Shown here: in pieces, positions 44,590-55,900 of the stretch
Layout of the letters: every line of letters starts with the position of its first letter
How positions within the stretch are numbered: position 1 is the first letter of the stretch
Source of the DNA: Bostrychus sinensis
Lineage: Eukaryota; Chordata; Actinopteri; Gobiiformes; Eleotridae
NCBI GenBank assembly: GCA_020698575.1
Contig: CM036255.1
Coordinates: forward strand, 15,689,501-15,753,500
Length of the DNA stretch: 64,000 nucleotides
Direction of reading: 5' to 3'
The notes under the pieces: model-generated
Databases searched by the model: none
What the model saw: the letters and a program-made list of their open reading frames with translations, nothing else
Told to the model about the DNA's origin: nothing
Program-made: the position numbers and the translations under genes

Positions 44590-44850
44590 CTAAAAGTTAT
44601 ACACAAGTAAGAGTATGGTTCCTTCAAAATAATATTACTCAAGTAGAAATAATACAGTCTTCCAAATTTGATTTATTTGTTTTTTTTAGTTTAGTCTTTA
44701 TTTGGCAGCAACAGAGACGCACTGCAACAGATTATGCCTAAATAGTTTCTATCCGTAGTCCCATGGTAAGTACTCAAGTAAAAGTAAAAAAGTATTTAGT
44801 GAAAAAACTACTTAAGTACTAAGTAACTGTTTGCAGAAATCTTCACCCAC
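44590..44850. mobile_element. Tol2-like hAT fragment
   Basis: ACACAAGTAAGAGTATGGTT, AATATTACTCAAGTAGAAAT and GTACTCAAGTAAAAGTAAAA then AAGTATTTAG repeat the Tol2-like motif. About 100 bp of unrelated sequence separates the two blocks. No duplication found. Confidence 0.5.
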
Positions 44851-45295
44851 CTTAACCCAAGCAGAAATAAAACATGTGGTGAGATAAAACTATTCTTAGA
44901 AGTACAATTCAGGTAAACAGTTACTCAAGTGCAGCTTGTGATCACCAAAATGAACGCTACAGAAAAAGAAATGCAGAAATAATGATGTAGGCACTTGGGC
45001 GTTACAACGAGTTCTCTACATACGAAAAAGACAACAGGAATGGATTTTGGGAGGTTGTATAGGGCCAGACATTTTACTCACAACCTTTGACTTTTAGAGG
45101 AATAGTTTGGGTTTCCTCACCCGTCCAGATACAACATGGTTTTATGTTAGCTATGTCAGACTATATTCAACAAAGTCATTAATTTTTCATTATTTCTATT
45201 AATGTTTTTTGCACAAATCAAAACCACCTTAAGAAAGCTTAGAAAACTTTTTTGTGAATGTGCATGAAAAATGGATGATGGAAACCCAGCTACAG

Positions 45296-45390
45296 TCCAC
45301 AAACCTCCAGCTCAATGGAGCCTCTCTGTGAGCAGTGTGGACAATCATAATATCTATTTGTTCTCGATGACTAACAGGACACACTGCTGT
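45296..45390. repeat. Diverged direct repeat, copy 2
   Basis: GGAGCCTCTCTGTGAGCAGT then GTGGACAATC...GATGACTAACAGGACACACTGCT matches copy 1 at 44098-44190 over about 95 bases, with several small gaps. A 76-codon frame spans it but has no domain. Confidence 0.6.
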
Positions 45391-46151
45391 TTGCATGAGA
45401 AACACTTCCCCTGGACCCAAGCCACCAAAACAGCAAGGCTTGAAATTGAAAATTGGAATCCATCATCTAATGGCGTCCTCCGAGTGGGTCTTAAGTGGTG
45501 ATTGAAAGCTTTGGCGCAATGCCCAGTGGGGTTCTTACATGGACCCTTTTAGGTTTTAAGGTCTCAGGCATTTAACACCATGCAAGGGCAGAAACTATTT
45601 GCACAGTCTGAAAGCTTTTCTTGTTGCTGGTATTACCTGCACCTGTGGCGTGGAGATTGTAACCACTGAAGTATCGAACAAGCAAATTGAAAAATGGTGT
45701 ATCTTTGTAGATTCCATTCTCTTGGGAAAATGTGTGCTGTTTTGTTTACCCAATCATTTAAGCCCGTTGGTGTGTGGAGCAGATTTGTCTTTTAAATAGT
45801 AAATCAAAACTAAATCTAAAAACTACTTTGGCAATCCTCTCCCAGGAATGAAACTCTGAAGCAGGTGCAAAATGGAGCAAACAAACCTCCAATTAGTGAT
45901 GTCAAAGCAGCTATACTTTTTACTGTCTGATAAATGAAAAAAACACCTGCTGTGATGGAGCAGTTTGGGTTCTGGCCAGGAGCTAAAACATATGGCCCAG
46001 GAGAATAGATCGAAATTACATTCTTGGTTTTGTATTCTTTAAACATTAAAATGTAAAGATGATGTAGCAAACTTTGGCTCCCTAAAAAATAGTTGTAAAA
46101 GCTGCCGAGGTAGGCCAGACCAGGAAAAGACAATTAACTTCATGTTAAAGT
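45391..46151. other. No gene recognised
   Basis: Unremarkable sequence; a 105-codon minus-strand frame at 45816-46133 carries no recognisable motif. Confidence 0.4.
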
Positions 46152-46641
46152 TAGGGCTGCATGACATTAGAAAAACATTAAGTGCTGAATAACATAATAT
46201 GTGGATATACACTTCTACATACAGTAGTACCAGTACTAAAAGAAGTGCTAAACCAGAGATACATTGAGAAAAAGACCAAATTTGGTCTTGTTTTTGGTCT
46301 CAAGAAACCAAAAGGGATCACTCTTTGTGCCAGTAAACCAAAAGGGATCACTCTTTGTGCCAGTTCCAAGCCAAGATAAAGGGAGAGAGCTGCGTCAGAA
46401 AGGACCTTTGGTGTAAATCGTATGCCAAGTCTAAATGCAAATCCCTGCACACCATGAGGCAGATGATTTGCTGTGAAAATCCCAAACAGGAAAAGCCTTA
46501 AAAAAGAAGAATTTAGTCTCAACATGCAATAAATCTTAGTGTAAATTTTTCTCATTATTGCAACACATTTAGTTGTCATAAGGATGTTCCATTTGCTGAT
46601 ATTGCACGAACAATACATTTCCATGATATTGTGCAGACCTA
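46152..46641. mobile_element. hAT-like element carrying a family A insertion
   Basis: Ends TAGGGCTGCATGACATTAGA and, reversed, TAGGTCTGCACAATATCATG are imperfect inverted repeats like those of a common fish hAT. Flanking 8-mers GTTAAAGT and ATGTAAAT agree at only 4 positions, so the duplication is unproven. A family A copy sits inside. Confidence 0.5.
46305..46505 (+). mobile_element. Family A retroposon with 30-bp tandem duplication
   Basis: The first 30 bases (AAACCAAAAGGGATCACTCT then TTGTGCCAGT) are perfectly duplicated at 46305-46334 and 46335-46364. Then follow TCCAAGCCAAGATAAAGGGA, GCGTCAGAAAGGACCTTTGG, ATTTGCTGTGAAAATCCC and an AAAAAAGAAGAA tail. The 148-codon minus-strand frame here is repeat sequence; the duplication gives it an apparent 10-residue repeat. 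Confidence 0.75.
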
Positions 46642-46994
46642 ATGTAAATAACCAAAGATGTTTCTCTGAAAGTAATTGTGATTCTTTATTGGACTGACCA
46701 TTGTTATGTTACACTCCGCTGTCTCTTGCTTGATATACCACATTTGAATTTTTTGGCTGTGGGCAAGGAAAATGTTTTGGCAGGCACAGAGAGTCCCCAG
46801 CCTGAGGCTCCAAAACATCCACTCACAGGGGGCATCATCAAAGACTGCACATCTGGGTTTGTTCACAGTCTGTGGATAGTGCCACAAATCAAACAATGCA
46901 TGCACTCACAAACTCCTCTCTCAAATTTTACTTTTAAGAGTTGATGAAAGAATGTGTGATACTTTGGAAAGGAGACTTGCTGGTTAAGCGTTTG
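46642..46994. other. No gene recognised
   Basis: 88-codon frames on both strands overlap and show no domain. Confidence 0.4.
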
Positions 46995-47350
46995 AGCAAA
47001 TGGAATTAAAAACATTTGATAAGCGCAGACCTCCGCCAAGGCAATAATAAAGACGTAGTGCCCAGACCTGGACTCATTCTGGAAATCTTCTGTTTCAGGG
47101 GTAAATGCTCTATGCATTGAACTACAAAGCACAGATCTGACAATGGTAAAACTAATCTTTTTTTTTTTTTCTGACCGCTTGTGGCTGGATCCAGATGATG
47201 AACCACATCCATGCCAAAAATTATTTCTTTCTTGGACCATTACTGACCTTTCTTGAAGATTTTATCAAAATTCAACAACTACTTTTCAAGTTATTTTGCT
47301 AACAGCTTAACAAACCAAGCAACAAACCAACGTCAGCAAAACATAATGGT
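46995..47350 (+). mobile_element. Family B repeat with reversed tRNA-like segment
   Basis: Starts near GCAGACCTCCGCCAAGGCAA, contains on the minus strand a tRNA-like GTAGTTCAATGCATAGAGCA (about 47107-47126), then GACCGCTTGTGGCTGGATCC, GACCATTACTGACCTTTCTT, CAAGTTATTTTGCTAACAGC and CAAAACATAATGGTGAAGG. This is the most complete family B copy and gives the order of its blocks. Confidence 0.65.
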
Positions 47351-49340
47351 GAAGGTAAAAATATAGACAGTAACAATCCATGAAACATCTTCATTGTATC
47401 TTTCTGGTGGATGTACAGCCACTGGTTGAAATCCTTATTTAAAGACATCCCTGTGAGAGAGCACCAATCGCTTTGGTTCTCTACTTAGGACCTCTGCTCA
47501 GCTACTGAGACATTTTAAATAATGCAGCCCCTATGAGGTGCCCCTGTGATTCCATATGAATTTTTAAAGTTCAATAAACGTTTTTTATCCACTGGCCATA
47601 CCTAATGACATTCATGACTTTTTTATGCTCAGCTATTTTGTTCAGGCTATTACCACTTTTTACAGTCAAGATAGAGATGTACATAGATGAGGGTTTAAAT
47701 AGATCAAAACGGTTACACTATCACACACAAAGAGCTATTAACTCTACATATTTTTTCATGCCTACATGAATTAGAATCAGAAAAGGAAAAAAAAATACTG
47801 TGTCTAAGTGTTATTCACAGAAAGTTTGAGTGGGTTCAACTCTCTTGATTTTGGATCTATTTTCAGATTGAGGATCAGAATGTTTTGACCTCTTCAGTAA
47901 CAGCAGCTACAGACATCTTGAAGAGTCTTCATATTAATGAGAAAAATCTAACCTTACGCCCTGCACAGTGCAAATAAATGTAGACAAAGCTGCGACTATG
48001 AATATCATTTGAGCATGTAGAAATATATTATCAGTTTATCAGATCAGACATAAATTAAAATACACATCTGTCTGTATGTGAAGGTATTGCTTGAACATAC
48101 ATAATCAGTGTGTTCACTTGCAATACAATACAATATAAGAAACCAAATCAACCAACAAACAAGCTACACAGAGTGACCCAAATATGTATCTTATGTGGCT
48201 TAAAATGTGCAAGTATGGCTAGACCTTATCTTTCTTGGCTCTTAATTGTAGTAAACCACATTCACAATAATCTGATAATGGCGCACATTATACAGGTGTC
48301 CTGACTGATCACTCTCGCACCACTTTAGGAAGGTAGTGCATGCCAGAAGCAGCCCACAAAGCTGCAGTTTTAGCAAGATCCACATCCTATTTTGGCATCA
48401 CTTTTTATCAACAGTTTACAGAGCTATTACATCAGTCATGTAAGGCTCTTAGTGCTGGTATGTGCGTAACACTAGTGCACACAAAAAAGCAGAGTCTTGT
48501 GGTTAGTTGTCTGACTGGTGGCGACCGTTGCCCGCAGCTGTGTGCCACATGACTAATGATGCCTAAACAACCAAGTCGAATCGAATAATGCAACAATTTC
48601 ACAATTAATAATGGGCATATATGGGCAAGTGTTTAATGCTAGGAGCCACATTTAACTCAGAACATGAAAAGAGACCATACATAATTTGTTCAATTATCTA
48701 AAATATGTGAGGAGCATGGTGGCTGTGTCCTAGGGCAGCATTTGGCACCTGGTCCGGAGATTAGTCTTGGCAGCCGAGGAGGGCCACACATCGTGAAGGT
48801 TTGTGCACTGGTGCATTAGAGATGAATGTTGTACCTGTATCTCCTCATATATTCCCATATTTTACACTCTTCAGTTCCACTTAATCTAAAAGTAATGTTT
48901 TTCAATAAGATAACTATTAATAATTTATTATATAGGCTTCCCAAAGCTTTTTTTCCCCTTTAGCAAAGATTTTGGAAGCCCAATCAGTTAGCAACTTGAG
49001 TCATAGTCATATTAATGATGATTATAACTAAGGGCTCTAGTGTCTGCAGTAACATTATAGTGGTATGTCTGTTTACCTTACTGTCTCAGCTACAGTATAT
49101 AAGACACAATTCTTACATCATTACGTTGTGCCATATTCTTACCTTAACCAAGAATACTGAAAGAAAAAAATGAAAAAAAAAATTCATAGTGATGTTAAAA
49201 TTATTTTTGGTGTGGATTTGGAAACCCTATCTGAATGCAGGAATTCAACTAAATAGGTCCAAAGATACTAACTCAAACTGCAAGAGGTCAGTATAGGAAC
49301 AAATTGTTTTAGTAGCTAATTTGCCATGGTGAGATATAAA
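47351..49340. other. No gene recognised
   Basis: No bounded transposon or coding domain. GCTCTAGTGTCTGCAGTAA at 49035 recurs at 53300, hinting at a short unnamed repeat. Confidence 0.4.
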
Positions 49341-49344
49341 ACTT

Positions 49345-49400
49345 TGTGGCTTAATGGATACAGATTTACCCAGGAGTTCAGGTCTGACCACTATACAATG
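49345..49400 (+). mobile_element. tRNA-like SINE head
   Basis: TTGTGGCTTAATGGATACAG has an A-box-like layout and GGAGTTCAGGTCTGACC a weak B box. Same type as the head at 2268. Not a functional tRNA. Confidence 0.4.
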
Positions 49401-49878
49401 GTGTAGGTCTGTCTAGTATGTAATAAAGACAACAGTGAAATCAGTGTTTTTATTTATTGTTTCTGTTTGATTTATTTTTTGTGGTAAAGTAAGTATTTGT
49501 GGCATGTGCATTACTTTACTTAATGTTTTCAATAACACTGCACAATCTACATAGACATATTTTACATTGTAAGTGACAATAAATAATACATTCATGTGTT
49601 ACAGTAGCGAGCAATAGTATGCACCCCCTTAGCATTTTTCCTTTACAACCTGGAATTTAAATGGATCATTGAGATGTTCATGTCAGTCACTTTACATCAC
49701 ATGACAACAACTATCAAAATGCAAGAAAAAATTATTGTGAAGCAAATTAGAAATATGACAAACAGAAAACTTGAGCGTACAAAGGTATGTACCCCTTCAA
49801 GTTAGTACTCAAGTTAGAACCTCCTTCTGAAGGACTTTCAGCTCCAACTTTTCTAGGATAAGTGTTTATGAGCTTGGT

Positions 49879-50167
49879 TCATAAAATCACTGGGATTTGT
49901 GCTCTTTCTTTATCTAAAAACAGCTCCAGCTCCTTCAGGTTGAATGCATTGTGCAGCACTGTTTGAGTCGTTTTTTTCAAAAATTGTCCTGTACTTAGCC
50001 CCATCCTTCCATCCTTCACTTCTGAGCAGTTTCCTAGTCCCTTCCAATGACAAATATCCCCACAGCAGGACACTGCCATCACCAGGCTTCACTTTAGAGA
50101 GGGGGGCACAGTCAGGTGTTGGGTTTGTGCTATCTTCTGGCCACTCTGGTCCTGTGGACAGATACAA
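49879..50167 (-). pseudogene. Tc1 transposase central remnant
   Basis: One minus-strand frame reads LSKVKPGDGSVLLWGYLSLE and then GTRKLLRSEGWKDGAKYRTI FEKN. This has the Tc1 DDE-domain pattern V-K-x-G-G-G-S-x-x-x-W-G followed by G...L....G..N...Y..IL..N. The helix-turn-helix domain and the C-terminal catalytic end are missing, and stops interrupt the flanks. A second overlapping frame shifts after this point. Dead copy. Confidence 0.75.
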
Positions 50168-50509
50168 CAGTCTCTGCTGCGGAGCTCTGCAGCTCTTTCA
50201 GGGTCTCCTTTGGTCTTATTGTTGCCTCTCTGATGAATGCACTCCTTGCCCAGTTTGTGAGTTTTAGATGGTCCTCTTTAGCAGGCTTGGTGTGGTTTCT
50301 TATATTTACATGTTGTAAAGATGAATTAAATTGTGTTTTGTGGCATTATCACAGTTGAACTGCAGACAGATCGACCTTATCTAACTATTCTTCTGAGGGT
50401 GAGTAACAGTGGGTCTCATTTAGGGGCCTCTTTAAAAAAGGGGTACATACTTTTGCACACTGAAGTTTTCTATTTTTCTATCTTATTTCTAATTTGCTTC
50501 ACAGTAATG

Positions 50510-50534
50510 TTTTTTTTTTTTTTTTTTTTTTTTT
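50510..50534. repeat. Poly-T tract (25 nt)
   Basis: Lies within the right inverted repeat of the Tc1 element, at the place where the left repeat has CAAGAAAAAATTA, so it has expanded since insertion. Confidence 0.9.
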
Positions 50535-50661
50535 CTTTTCATTTTCATAGTTGTTGTCATATGATGTAAAGTGACTGACATGAACCTCAAAATGATCCAT
50601 TTTAATTCCAGGTTGTAAAGGAAAAATGCTAAGGGGGTACATACTTTTTCTTGCCACTGTA

Positions 50662-52158
50662 TATTTAGATCCTGTCTATGTTGTTACTGTGCAAACCATT
50701 TGCTGCACGACTTTAAAGAACACTCTCTGTGGCCTTCAGACTCTCTATTGTGAAGTGAATATTATCACTAAAGAGGGAGAAGATTAGACTTCCTCTCCAT
50801 CTGGTCAAGATTAATAATTAATTCATGCTCAATTTTAGTCCTATCTAAAACTTCTTAAAATACCTGAAACACACTCATCCATTAAAATTCAAACCCATTT
50901 CTTTTCACCATATTGCTATTCTATTCATTATCCTATCCTCGTAATGAAATGCAAAAACCCAAGAGACAAGAGGCATAGAATAATGTTATTATAATTATGA
51001 AATTATCTTTATTCTTTTTGGAGCCTTATCGACTGTTCAGGCGACCTTATCCTCTTCATTGTATTTTCTGTGCCCACCACAATCCCCTCCCTGGTACAAC
51101 ACTAACAGATATCTATGTGTGGGCTCAAGGCTACGTTCATATGCAAGCAGTTATCTGTCCAAGATAAGGTCTGCGCATTAGTCCGACTGTGTGTGCAAGT
51201 CCAGAGACACAACAAGGAAGGTAATGAGGATATAGCGATATTCAGACACCTACTCTGCCACACAGAAGAATAAAAAAACAGCAAAAGTTTAACAGCATAT
51301 TTGTGTTTTATGTCATCCCACCTGTTTCATTGTTGAAACCAGCTGCTCCATGTTTACTAGATCTGAAGACAATGCAAAATACTCTCTCAGGTCACACAAC
51401 TAAAAAACACAAGAAAGTGCACCAGACCAATAGAGAGCAAAGTAAATCTGTGGTAAAAAAAAAAACAAAAAAGAAAAGTGAATTAAAAAAAATGCTTTCA
51501 ATAATAAGCATACTCTGCATATATTTTCATTAGTGGGCTTTCAAGTTGTGTCAGAGAAACAGCAGGTGGATAAGAATATTATTGTATTCTTTTTGCAAAC
51601 TCTGTTTATTATGTGCACAAGGTTATCATGTAACTATATGTTGTACTTTTTAAATATTTTCTCTATTCTAAAACTTCCTTTACTTTCACTTTAGTTATTT
51701 TTAGGGGATTTTGTAGTGAGGGGAAACCTTCAAATCAGTGCTTTTACTTCAGCTTGAGTAACATTATTTTGAAATAGTAGTACTTGCAGCAAACATGAAG
51801 ATAAGATTGTTACAGTAAGACATTTTGAAGACTTGTACCAATTTACATAATGCAGTTTCTTAGTAGTCAACCCTAAACCTACAGATTCTAAAAAAGGGGC
51901 CATTGGCTTTGTTTCAAGAACCATTGAAATGAAGCTGTATGTGTAAATTCAACCAGGAAAACTGATTTCTTTTCCTCATCTACACTCTGTCATCCATCTG
52001 TTACTGTCAACCAATTACAGCCTGACACCTGCCTCTTATCCAATCATGTCTCAGATACATATATATACACGCCCTCACTCCTCAGTCATCCTGCTGTTCA
52101 ACTAAGTGCCACAACTCTCCTCCACCCCCAGCTCCACCGCAGCAGCAGAACCATTAGC
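50662..52158. other. No gene recognised
   Basis: Repeat-poor. The 50920-51220 segment is free of named repeats with balanced composition. An A-rich run lies at 51453-51490. No domain-bearing frame. Confidence 0.4.
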
Positions 52159-52222
52159 CAGTGTTGCCAACTTAACAATTTTGTCACTAAATTTAACGCC
52201 TTTTCAAACCACCTTAGTGACT

Positions 52223-52258
<36 letters not shown>

Positions 52259-52960
52259 AGACAAATCTAGTGACATTTTGGGCGACCCTTAACAACTTTA
52301 AAAAGTCTTTTTTTTTTTTTTTTTTTGTCATCAGAAGCGTTCTGGGAGAGCATGAGATGTCGTTTCCCTGCTTTCCTCGGACACATTTGCTCTGTTTCTG
52401 CCCCGTAGTGAGACAGAGGAGGCTCTTTCCCCTCTGTGAGTGCTGTCGGCTGTCAGAGGCACACAGCAGAGAGCACGCACACGTCTGCTCTGTTTGGATG
52501 GAAAACACTCTAAATAAGAGGGTTTTTATATACATAAAATAAGTTTACTCTGGCTCATGTTAGGCATTATCATAATTTTATAAAATGTTTCGGATATGTT
52601 CCAATTCAGTTCTTAAAATTGTGTAAACAGTTATAGGCCATATTTGTAAAAATGGCTAATCACTTTTCATAGCCAGAATTATTGTGAACAACACTGATTC
52701 TCCAGAACTGTATGAGTGCTGTGGTAGTAACTTCAGCTTATGTAAGTTAGGTTAAAAAAAAAGCTTTGCAGGAAACTTTCTATTAAGAGTTTGTAGAGCG
52801 GGATTAAGGGAGAAAATGGTAATGAAGTTTATCTTTTTGTAATTTTATGCAAATCTGATATGATGATGTCACAAATATGCAAATGAAGTAATTTGGTAAC
52901 ATCTGGAAACTTTTTGAGCAGGATCTAGCTACTTCTCATTAAAAATAGTTGGCAACACTG
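52159..52960. mobile_element. hAT element, 802 bp
   Basis: CAGTGTTGCCAACT at the left is exactly inverted at the right (AGTTGGCAACACTG). The terminus matches, from memory, an abundant fish hAT family. The flanking 8-mers (CCATTAGC, CATCATCC) do not match, so the duplication has decayed or one flank was rearranged. Inside are a 31-base poly-A and a 19-base poly-T. No transposase motif in either strand. Confidence 0.8.
52227..52326. repeat. Poly-A (31) and poly-T (19) pair
   Basis: A run at 52227-52257 and T run at 52308-52326, 50 bases apart, which could pair as a long A/T hairpin. Both lie inside the hAT element. Confidence 0.9.
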
Positions 52961-53929
52961 CATCATCCTCCTCAGCCTCTCCTTCTCCTCCTCTTCACCC
53001 TCACCAGTGTCTAGGCCCCGAGGATAAAATTCCCCTAAATAATCTTTCAGACTCTCCCTTCATCACATCACTGACGTCTCTACCTGCCAGGGTCTTAAAG
53101 CCAAAGTTTATTCTTTTATTAAATCATCCGTTACACTTCACTCATTTGTCTGTGTTTGTTTTATATCTCTCCTGGTTAAAATGACATTGAGGCCAGTACA
53201 TTCTAAGTTAAGATGCCACATGTAGTTACTGGAAGTTTAAAAGATAAACAAAGGTGCCATATGAACACTCAACTCAAGCTTTTAGCGCTATGTCTAATTG
53301 CTCTAGTGTCTGCAGTAAAACATTGGCATCATGTCGGCTGCATGGTCAACTAAATCTAATTAAATTTGAGTGCATACAAAAAGACCATATTTTCTGTTGA
53401 AAAAGTACCCAGGAGGACTTCGCTGAAAGCTTATGCATAACCATCACTCTTTTGTATTTTAATGTTTCGTTTGTGTTTAAAGTGGGCCACTGTTTGGCAG
53501 CCAAAGACATCAGTATTATCCAGTATGGAGAGGTGTGTGTGTGTGCCCTGACACTGGGAGCGAGGCGACCTCATTCTGTCACTGTGCCAGAGCGGCTGCC
53601 TTACGAGCAGCCCTGTCACCATGACTCACTCATGCATAAACAAACACACAAACACACACGACGCAGGCATCAACACTATACAACTACAGCATTAGCGCCA
53701 AATTTGTACATCTCTACGTCTCTTATACCTCTCGAAATGTCAAGACAGCTGATGTAAACCCATGGGAAATGGTTAAAAATGACAAGGCAACATTAGAGAC
53801 CTTGACAAATGCATGCCATGTATTTTTATGGCTTACATTGTTGCTTTTTGGAATATTACAGCTACAGTAAAAATTATCTTAAAATATGTCTTCAAATACT
53901 TAACACTGAGTTACTTTCTGAACTATGGG
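52961..53929. other. No gene recognised
   Basis: Pyrimidine-rich at first, then mixed. A 101-codon plus-strand frame at 53452-53757 has no domain and overlaps a minus-strand frame. Confidence 0.4.
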
Positions 53930-54135
53930 AAGGCATTGCCATTACAACAGATTTATGGTTGGATTTTGACAAAATCATTAGGACAGGTGAGGAGAGATGG
54001 TCGATTACCCACCTATATCTCATTACCATTGCGATAAAGAGCCATAGGACATAACATTTTCATAAAACTTTCAGTAATAGTCTTTCATGGTGTGGATCTG
54101 GATCACTGTCACAATATTTTTCAACATTACCTTTT
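53930..54135. mobile_element. Possible family B-related repeat
   Basis: GGTGTGGATCTGGATCACTG and AATATTTTTCAACATTACCT resemble, from memory, the upstream part of family B repeats, but the diagnostic tail is absent here. Weak call. Confidence 0.3.
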
Positions 54136-54480
54136 TCCAGAGAGGAACTGTAATGCCTGTTTTCCATTTTGGTAGGAGAATAAACTTCACAGAAATGGCA
54201 TCACCCAAGAGCTAAGGAGATGAAGGTCATGGTTAGGGGGCAGTACATAGGAAATGAATTAGGAGTTAATGAGTAATCAATAATGTGACTAACAAATACT
54301 AATGTTTTATGGACCATATTATACAGTAATGTAGCAGCCAAATTAAGCCGCCTTTATTAAATTAATGTAATACCTGTGTGTAATTTTTGGGCTTGAGTTT
54401 ATGAAGGTAAAAAACATAAACCCTACGTTCGTCTTTATCTATTTTGTGCTTATTTTTTTTAACCTTTTTTCTTTTTGACT
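54136..54480. other. No gene recognised
   Basis: AT-rich; nothing bounded. Confidence 0.45.
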
Positions 54481-54858
54481 AAGTAAGGTAAGTAAGGTAA
54501 GTAAGGTATACTTTATTGATCCCCCATAGGGGAAATTCATTCTCTGCATTTGACCCATCCCTCAATGCCGCTGGGGCAACCTGTCAGGAGCAGTGGGCTG
54601 CTGCTGCAGTGCAGCGCCCGGGAACCCTTCTCCAGATCTTGAGCCAGGATCCTGGTCAGGAGTATTTGGCTGGAGGTTTTTGCCTATTGTGCATGTTTTG
54701 AGGTTGATGGGGGAAACCGGAGTACCCGGAGGAAACCCACCCAGACACGGGGAGAACATGCAAACTCCACACAGAAAGGCCCCACACGGTCCGGGAATCG
54801 AACCCAGGACCTTCTTGCTGTGAGGCAGGAGTGCTAGCCACTATGCCACCGTGCCGCC
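54481..54858 (-). mobile_element. Well-preserved tRNA-derived SINE, 378 bp
   Basis: On the minus strand it begins GGCGGCACGGTGGCATAGTG (A-box region) and has CCTGGGTTCGATTCCCGGAC (B box, nearly canonical), then GTGTGGAGTTTGCATGTTCT. It ends in a LINE-like tail (AATTTCCCC...GGATCAATAAAGTATA) with CTTA-type short repeats. The head and first block are those of family C, but the 3' half differs from the CAGGGTGTAC body, so it is a subfamily with another tail. Clearest SINE in the window. Confidence 0.85.
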
Positions 54859-55715
54859 AACTAATTGACTGTTATTTGGAATTGCAATTAAATTAAATCT
54901 GTTGTTTAATGAATATCTTATCCTACTGCGCATGTCCACAATCACTTCTGAAAGCGGCAGGAAGTATTAGCAGCTGTTGAGTGGAGGGCCTGTGATGCCA
55001 CATATGTTGCGGTTGGCTGGCAAGTGTTAATAGGAATGAGGGATGTAGGAGCACTCGAGTGGGGCCCAGAGCTCTTGTCAGTCTCCTCCCAATCGGTCCA
55101 GTCGGGGACTATTTGAACATGAAGTATTGAACACTGTAATGGCTGTGACAAAGAAGAGCCTTAAGAACTATAACAGTAGGACCTCAGGGGGGTCTTCAGC
55201 CTCCCACCACTTCACAGCGCACACAGTCAGGAGGTGCTGCCCAAGATGGAGCTGACTTTACTGCTGATGCCCCTATCTGCTGCTGCCTCAGGGGGTGTCC
55301 GGACTCAACAAGATACACATCCTTTTACCAGCAGCATCCATCATTCCCTGCCGTGGCATCATTTTTTGGTTTCTCTACCCGACACAGGCAGAAAACTGTC
55401 TGAAGTAAATCTTAATGGAAGATGAAGTGTTTTTGTTACTCAAAACTTTGTACACTTGGATCAGAGACGTTTTACTCCTCTTTTCAGTTTGTGAAAACAA
55501 TGCAGGCCTATTGTTTTTGTACAAACATCAAGAGAAGGAAACAGTTGCTTTATAGTTTAGGGAAACAATATAGCTGAATTTCTTTCATTGATCTTATCAA
55601 AGAGCCTATCCCAGCAAATACTGTGTTTAACTACGTTTTTTTTTTTTGTTTTTTTTTGTTTTTTTTTGGAAGATGGGTTAGCATAAAACTGTGGCTAGAT
55701 TGCTGTACCAGAATT
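54859..55715. other. No gene recognised; T-rich runs at 55636-55667
   Basis: The 54940-55420 part is less AT-rich but its frames overlap on both strands without domains. Confidence 0.4.
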
Positions 55716-55900
55716 GTCATAAAGTGTCACAAAACAATGTGCTCCTTGTGCTGGTCCCAAACCTGGATAAATGGAGACAGTTGCATTAGGAAGAGCATAC
55801 AGCATAAAAACCTATACCAAGTCAATGTGCGAATCACTGCATGCTAAAAAGCAGCATTTGCTGTGGCGACACAGAAGGGGAAAAGTCAAAAGGAAAAAAA
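55716..55900 (+). mobile_element. Family A retroposon copy
   Basis: GTGTCACAAAACAATGTGCT, CCAAACCTGGATAAATGGAG, GCATTAGGAAGAGCATACAG, TTTGCTGTGGCGACACAG and a GGGGAAAAGTCAAAAGGAAA tail. Possible flanking repeats AAAACTGTGG and AAAACTATGG match at 9 of 10, but the 5' boundary is a few bases earlier than in other copies. Confidence 0.7.

Larger units (their letters stand above)
49602..50659 (-). mobile_element. Tc1/mariner with ~210-bp inverted repeats, 1058 bp
   Basis: TA at 49600-49601 and 50660-50661. The first ~210 bases (CAGTAGCGAGCAATAGTATG onward) are inverted at the right end (CAGTGGCAAGAAAAAGTATG) with high identity, including CTTAGCATTTTTCCTTTACA and GTCAGTCACTTTACATCA in both. Long inverted repeats of about 200 bp occur in several fish Tc1-like elements. 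The interior holds a minus-strand transposase remnant only about 300 bp long. Confidence 0.9.

Noticed and set aside
46178..46624. 148-codon minus-strand open frame, the longest in the window, with a repeated LAQRVIPFG peptide
   Set aside because: It lies inside an hAT-like element and a family A retroposon; the peptide repeat comes from a 30-bp DNA duplication.
46863..47240. 125-codon minus-strand open frame
   Set aside because: It overlaps the family B repeat and a lysine run encoded by a T tract; no domain.
49035..53318. Shared CTCTAGTGTCTGCAGTAA at 49 and 53 kb as a functional site
   Set aside because: Only about 18 bases match with weak flanking similarity; more likely a scrap of an old repeat.
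54781..54858. Possible functional tRNA gene on the minus strand
   Set aside because: The B box is good, but acceptor stem pairing is lacking and the sequence continues into a SINE body.
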